The position numbers were made by a program, and so were the translations under genes. The notes beneath the pieces were generated by a model that was not told where the DNA came from, did no database searches, and worked only from the letters and a program-made list of their open reading frames with translations. A stretch of 8,736 bases of DNA from Candidatus Rokuibacteriota bacterium (GTDB taxonomy: Bacteria; Methylomirabilota; Methylomirabilia; Rokubacteriales; JACPHL01). Of the stretch, positions 5,873-8,736 are shown in pieces. Position 1 is the stretch's first letter. Each line of letters opens with the position of its first letter. The stretch is taken from contig JACPHL010000082.1 of assembly GCA_016188625.1 (NCBI GenBank), positions 1 to 8,736 on the forward strand, written 5' to 3'.

Positions 5873-6826
5873 TCAGCGGTCGGGAACCCGCTGGTGGGCG
5901 AAGAGGTCCGGCCGGTCGGCCGTCAGCACGCAGTGCTCCGTCGCGGGGCAGCCCTCCGGGCACGGCTCGGGGTGGATGACCACGTCCGAGTGGGAAACGC
6001 CCGCCTCGATCTCCTTCTCGATGTGATCCACCAGGTCGTGGGTCTCGCCCAGGGGGAGGTGGCGGCAGAGGACGACCGAGAAGTCGATGAGGCGCCGGGA
6101 GCCGGAGCGCCGGGTGCGGAGGTCGTGGTAGGAGAGGACGAAGGCGTGGCGCCGGATGATCCGGTCGATCTCGCCCTGCTCGTGGGCCGGGAGGGCCGAG
6201 TCCATGAGATCCCAGATGGAGCGACGGGCGATCTTGCCCGCGGCGCCGAGGATGAGCCCCCCGACCCCGATGGCGATGAGGGGATCGAAGAGGGGGATCC
6301 CCGTCAACCGGATGAGGACGAGAGCCGCCAGCACCCCGAGGCCGGTCCAGATATCCGTGGCGTAGTGGTAGGAGTCGGCCAGGAGGATCACCGAGTCGGT
6401 CTCCCGGGCGGTCCGGCGCAGGCGCCAGGCGATGAGCCAGCTCCCCCCGATGGAGACCAGGATGACCGCGATCCCCCAGTCCACATGCTGGATCGGGACG
6501 CCCCGGAGGAGCCGGCGGATCGCCTCGGCGATGACCCAGCCGCCCATCACGCCGATGACGCCGGCCTGGAGGAGCCCGGCCAGGTTCTCGACCTTCCCGT
6601 GGCCGTAGGGGTGGCCCGCGTCGGCGGGCGACTCGGCGAGCCGGATGGAGAAGAGGTTGACGGTGGAGATGAGGACGTCCACCAGGGAGTCGATGGCCGC
6701 GGAGATGAGGCCGATGGAGCCGATGAGGAGCCCGGTGACGAGCTTGAGGAGGCCGAGGACGGCGGCGCCCGCGATGGCGAATCGCGCGGCGCGCTCCTTG
6801 CGGATCGCCATCGGCTCGGCGCCCAT
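5873..6826 (-). CDS. Cation diffusion facilitator (FieF/YiiP-like metal efflux transporter)
   Basis: A 317-aa inner-membrane divalent-metal/proton antiporter of the CDF family. About six hydrophobic segments span residues 14-200. The transport site matches YiiP exactly in pattern: DSLVD (D46, D50) in the second segment and HYATD (H154, D158) in the fifth, which in YiiP bind Zn2+. HPYGHGKVE (72-80) is the usual cytoplasmic loop signature. A cytoplasmic ferredoxin-like domain (about 210-290) with HDLRTRRSGSRRLIDF follows. The last 30 residues are unusual: cysteines at 289, 293 and 299 (C-x3-C-x5-C) beside histidines, a possible extra metal site. ATG at 6826 is chosen; an in-frame ATG six codons... 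five residues later is also possible. It is separated from the downstream corrinoid operon by that operon's own promoter. Zn or Fe is the likeliest cargo, but this is not proven. Confidence 0.9.
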   Translation of the reverse strand: MGAEPMAIRKERAARFAIAGAAVLGLLKLVTGLLIGSIGLISAAIDSLVDVLISTVNLFSIRLAESPADAGHPYGHGKVENLAGLLQAGVIGVMGGWVIAEAIRRLLRGVPIQHVDWGIAVILVSIGGSWLIAWRLRRTARETDSVILLADSYHYATDIWTGLGVLAALVLIRLTGIPLFDPLIAIGVGGLILGAAGKIARRSIWDLMDSALPAHEQGEIDRIIRRHAFVLSYHDLRTRRSGSRRLIDFSVVLCRHLPLGETHDLVDHIEKEIEAGVSHSDVVIHPEPCPEGCPATEHCVLTADRPDLFAHQRVPDR

Positions 6827-6832
6827 AGCCGA

Positions 6833-6841
6833 ATCTTACCA
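6833..6841 (-). promoter_or_regulatory. Possible extended -10 promoter of the transporter gene
   Basis: The - strand reads TGGTAAGAT, an extended -10 (TGn) joined to a hexamer with four of six matches to TATAAT. No good -35 box lies at the normal distance. A start six or seven bases downstream would fall on the ATG at 6826, giving a leaderless or nearly leaderless transcript, and no ribosome site precedes that ATG. Confidence 0.35.
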
Positions 6842-6975
6842 GATCGGCCGGGTGGCCGACCAGGAAGGCCCGAGTAGTCCGGGCGAACGCCCCCGCCGGG
6901 GAGGCGGCGGCCCCTCGCTCCACACGCTCCGCGGCGCAGTGATCTTGGCGTCACGATCTGACCGGTCCACTTCGA

Positions 6976-6994
6976 GCGCCGGCTTTGCCGGCGC
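6976..6994. repeat. Intergenic hairpin (8-bp stem)
   Basis: GCGCCGGC (6976-6983) and GCCGGCGC (6987-6994) form a perfect stem with a TTT loop. It is the first of three back-to-back hairpins that fill 6976-7038. The remainder of the 6827-6975 gap holds no gene that I can support. Confidence 0.5.
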
Positions 6995-6996
6995 AA

Positions 6997-7032
6997 CCTC
7001 TGGGGGGAGGTTGGGAAGGGGGGCGGAGCCCC
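6997..7032. repeat. Intergenic repeat element, copy 2
   Basis: The copy has CCTC, a G run, GGTTGGG (7009-7015), seven other bases, and GCGGAGCCCC (7023-7032). The blocks and their 7-base spacing are the same as in copy 1 at 2775-2806. An inverted repeat AACCTC (6995-7000) / GAGGTT (7007-7012) overlaps its left part. Confidence 0.45.
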
Positions 7033-7038
7033 CCTCCC
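7013..7038 (-). terminator. GC-rich hairpin just after the HAD gene
   Basis: GGGGGGC (7018-7024) pairs with GCCCCCC (7028-7034) around a GGA loop, and GGGA (7013-7016) pairs with TCCC (7035-7038) with one bulged A. It begins five bases past the HAD stop at 7044-7046. There is no T run in the transcript direction, so it may be a terminator-like structure or an RNA 3'-end protector, not a classical intrinsic terminator. Confidence 0.45.
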
Positions 7039-7043
7039 AGGGG

Positions 7044-7777
7044 TTACTCGGCCTCCCAGCGGGCGAGCAGCTCCTCGAAGGAGGCGACCCGGAGATGGGG
7101 GGTCAGGGGCCCCGGCGAGGCCTCCGGGGGGGCGAGCCAGATCGTCACCATCCCCGCCTCGAGCCCGCCCCGGATGTCGGTGCCCAGGCTGTCCCCCACC
7201 ATCGCGGCCTCGGCCGGTCGGCAGCTGAGCCGCGCGAGCGCCTGCTCGAAGATCGGCCGAAACGGCTTGCCGACGACCAGGGGCCGTGTCCCGCCCGCCA
7301 CCGCGATCGCCTCGGCGAGGGCCCCACAGCCCGGCTCGAAGGCGCCGCCCTCGAGCGGGAGCCGCGGGTCGAGGCTCACGGCGACGAACCGGCGGGGTCG
7401 TTCCCCACCGCGACCACCCGCGCCTCGGCCCACGCCTCGGGGGCCACCACGGTGTGCCCGGCGGCCCTCAGGACCTCCGCCAGCTCCTCGGTCCCGAGGG
7501 GAAGGACCGCGCTCGGCCCGAACCCCCGCCGGATCGCCTCCCCGAGCAGCTCGAGGGCGGTGACGACCTCACGAGGCGCGGCGGGGACGCCGAGCCGGGT
7601 CAGCTTCAGGGCGAGCTGCTCGGCCCGCTCGCGGGAGTTGTTGGTGAGGAACACGACCGGCCGCCCCGCGCGGCGGAGCGCGTCGAGGAAGACCCGGACG
7701 CCGGGCAGGAGGCGCTCCCCCGCCCAGACCGAGCCGTCGAGGTCGAGGGCGAAGCCCCGGAGGTCCCGGAGCCTCAC
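7044..7777 (-). pseudogene. HAD-IIA (NagD/AraL-like) phosphatase, frameshifted with apparent missing codons
   Basis: A cytoplasmic HAD-family sugar-phosphate or nucleotide phosphatase with all four HAD motifs, split over two frames. The first frame (GTG at 7777) gives DLDGSVWAG with catalytic D12 and D14, FLTNNSR (43-49), and VVAVGND (121-127). It then reads PAGSSP and stops at 7376. From about 7391 a second frame continues RFVAVSLDPRLP, then VVGKPF (Lys of motif III), then MVGDSLGTD (acidic motif IV), to TAA at 7044. In E. coli NagD about 20-25 residues separate the equivalents of VVG and FIATN; here only two or three remain. So about 20 codons and the frame seem lost together near 7390-7397. 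The start lies 64 bases after the stop of the metallo-beta-lactamase-fold gene, probably in one operon. The substrate is unknown. A sequencing or assembly error is possible. Confidence 0.8.
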
Positions 7778-7841
7778 GGCGGACCGGCTCCCGAGGCGGG
7801 GACCCGGGGCGGCACGACCGGCATCCCGCGGACGCGCCCGG

Positions 7842-8684
7842 CTACTTGGCGAGGTGGTAGGCCTGGCCCAGGGCCGGCTCGAGGACCGGGACGGCGAACC
7901 CGAGGGCGCGCACCTCGGCCGCGAGGTCCGCCACCGTCGGGCTCCCGGGCTCGGGGCGCAGGCGGTGGTGGTGGGGGATCACCAGGCGGAGATTCGGGTT
8001 CTCGGTGGAGAGGAGACGGACCATCTGGGCGATGTCGTGCGCCTCGGTCCGGGGATGCAGGGGGAGGATGACCACGTCGGGCTTGTAGAGGCTCCCGAAC
8101 AGGGCGAGGTCGGTGGTCAGGGCGGTGCTCCCGGCGAAGTACACGGTCAGGTTGTTCTCAAACGTGATCAGAAAGCCGAGCGCGGGGCCGCCGTAGGGGA
8201 GCCCGGGGGCGTGCTCCGCCACCCCGGAGCCGTGCACCGCCTGGACCACCCGAACCTTGATCCCCTCCAGTCGGAAGACGAACCCCGGCTGGGCGAGGAC
8301 GAGCTGGTCCTCCGGGACCCCCCGCGCGCGGAGGAGCCCCATGGCGAGCTCGCGGGCCGCCATGATCCGCGCCCCGGTCCGGAGGGCGATCTCCGGCGCC
8401 GAGCCGACCTCGTCGCGGTGCCCGTCCGAGACCAGGATGATGTCCGCGCGGGTCATCGCCTCGAGCGGCACCGGGCTGTCGGGATTCGTCACGAACGGGT
8501 TGATCAGGATCACCCGGCCGGCGAGGGAGGTGAGACGGAAATGGGACCAGGAGAGCCACTCCAGCGCGACCCCCTGCCCCGGCGGCGGGGGCTGGCCGGC
8601 GGCCGGGAGCCCCCAGAGCGCCGAGAGGGCGGCGAGGAGCAGGAGCGGCAGGCGGCGGGGCCGGCGCCGGGACCGCTCCGCCAT
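7842..8684 (-). CDS. Secreted metallo-beta-lactamase-fold protein (UlaG-like) with altered metal site
   Basis: About 280 aa. An Arg-rich start and the hydrophobic LPLLLLAALSALWGLPAAG (about 12-30) form a probable Sec signal peptide, so the mature protein is likely periplasmic or outer-face. The rest follows the UlaG-like beta-lactamase fold: LTSLAGRVILINPFVTNP (51-68), a metal loop, H151, YFAGSTALTTDLALFG (182-197), PDVVILPLHPRTEAHD (202-217) and VIPHHHRLRPEPG (235-247). The normal THxHxDH loop reads SDGHRDE (86-92), keeping only the middle His and Asp, and the usual GDT reads GST (185-187). Metal binding is therefore reduced or different. ATG at 8684 is preferred over GTG at 8687 because GGAGG (8690-8694 on this strand) lies five bases from the ATG. 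It probably heads an operon with the HAD gene. Activity is unknown. Confidence 0.75.
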   Translation of the reverse strand: MAERSRRRPRRLPLLLLAALSALWGLPAAGQPPPPGQGVALEWLSWSHFRLTSLAGRVILINPFVTNPDSPVPLEAMTRADIILVSDGHRDEVGSAPEIALRTGARIMAARELAMGLLRARGVPEDQLVLAQPGFVFRLEGIKVRVVQAVHGSGVAEHAPGLPYGGPALGFLITFENNLTVYFAGSTALTTDLALFGSLYKPDVVILPLHPRTEAHDIAQMVRLLSTENPNLRLVIPHHHRLRPEPGSPTVADLAAEVRALGFAVPVLEPALGQAYHLAK

Positions 8685-8689
8685 CACCG

Positions 8690-8694
8690 CCTCC
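8690..8694 (-). promoter_or_regulatory. Ribosome binding site GGAGG
   Basis: GGAGG lies five bases before the ATG at 8684 and only two before the alternative GTG at 8687, so it decides for the ATG. The bases beyond, to 8736, are very GC-rich and show no gene or promoter that I can support. Confidence 0.5.
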
Positions 8695-8736
8695 GGGACG
8701 CGCGGGCGCGCCGGGCGGGGCGCCGAGCCGCGCGGG

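Noticed and set aside
7380-7400. Programmed frameshift in the HAD gene
   Set aside because: The run around GGGGAAC does not fit the X-XXY-YYZ pattern in this frame, and about 20 family residues are absent at the join.
2695-8071. Several + strand open frames of 190-430 residues opposite aroK, the methyl-transfer genes, the transporter and the HAD gene
   Set aside because: All are low-complexity Pro/Arg/Gly/Asp shadows of recognised - strand genes.
1-8736. CRISPR array, insertion sequence, transposase or integrase
   Set aside because: No regularly spaced repeats, no terminal inverted repeats flanking a gene, and no recombinase motif were seen in any frame.

Overview
This is a GC-rich bacterial fragment, with nearly every third codon position G or C in most genes (47 of 60 bases are G/C at 2521-2580). 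The first ~665 bases differ clearly (25/60 at 1-60, 33/60 at 361-420, 34/60 at 541-600). The gene content suits an uncultivated soil or subsurface bacterium of the Rokubacteria/Methylomirabilota or deltaproteobacterial kind. That is a guess from style, not a demonstrated assignment.

Layout. Positions 1-~665 (+ strand) hold an AT-richer patch: a possible C-terminal gene scrap, a small hypothetical gene, and a directly abutting second small gene broken by a frameshift. From 756 (+) a good promoter and ribosome site lead into a long gene fusing a DUF169 domain to a UroD/MtaA-family corrinoid methyltransferase domain; it is frameshifted near 1710. A terminator hairpin follows. Everything after that is on the - strand. 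Reading right to left there is a secreted metallo-beta-lactamase-fold protein and a HAD-IIA phosphatase (broken), then a hairpin-rich gap and a cation diffusion facilitator. A promoter then opens a four-gene run: corrinoid-binding protein, homocysteine S-methyltransferase, stand-alone methionine-synthase activation-domain protein, and shikimate kinase.

How the genes fit together. The corrinoid protein, the Hcy methyltransferase and the activation protein correspond to three of the four modules of MetH as separate polypeptides. The missing module is the methyltetrahydrofolate-binding pterin domain. The convergent UroD-family gene carries the zinc ligands of MtaA-type methyltransferases, so it is a candidate to load or unload methyl groups on the corrinoid protein. 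The inferred unit is a cobalamin-dependent methyl-transfer system ending in a thiol acceptor, most simply homocysteine to methionine, with SAM-dependent reactivation of the corrinoid and an unknown methyl donor. The DUF169 fusion is the least explained part.

Oddities. Three genes (the small gene at 387, the DUF169-UroD gene, the HAD phosphatase) each change frame once, and each seems to lack a short stretch of codons exactly at the break. This suggests either small frame-breaking deletions or a repeated sequence/assembly fault. Two intergenic gaps share a GGTTGGG-N7-GCGGAGCCCC element downstream of - strand genes. The metallo-beta-lactamase-fold protein has lost several canonical metal ligands.
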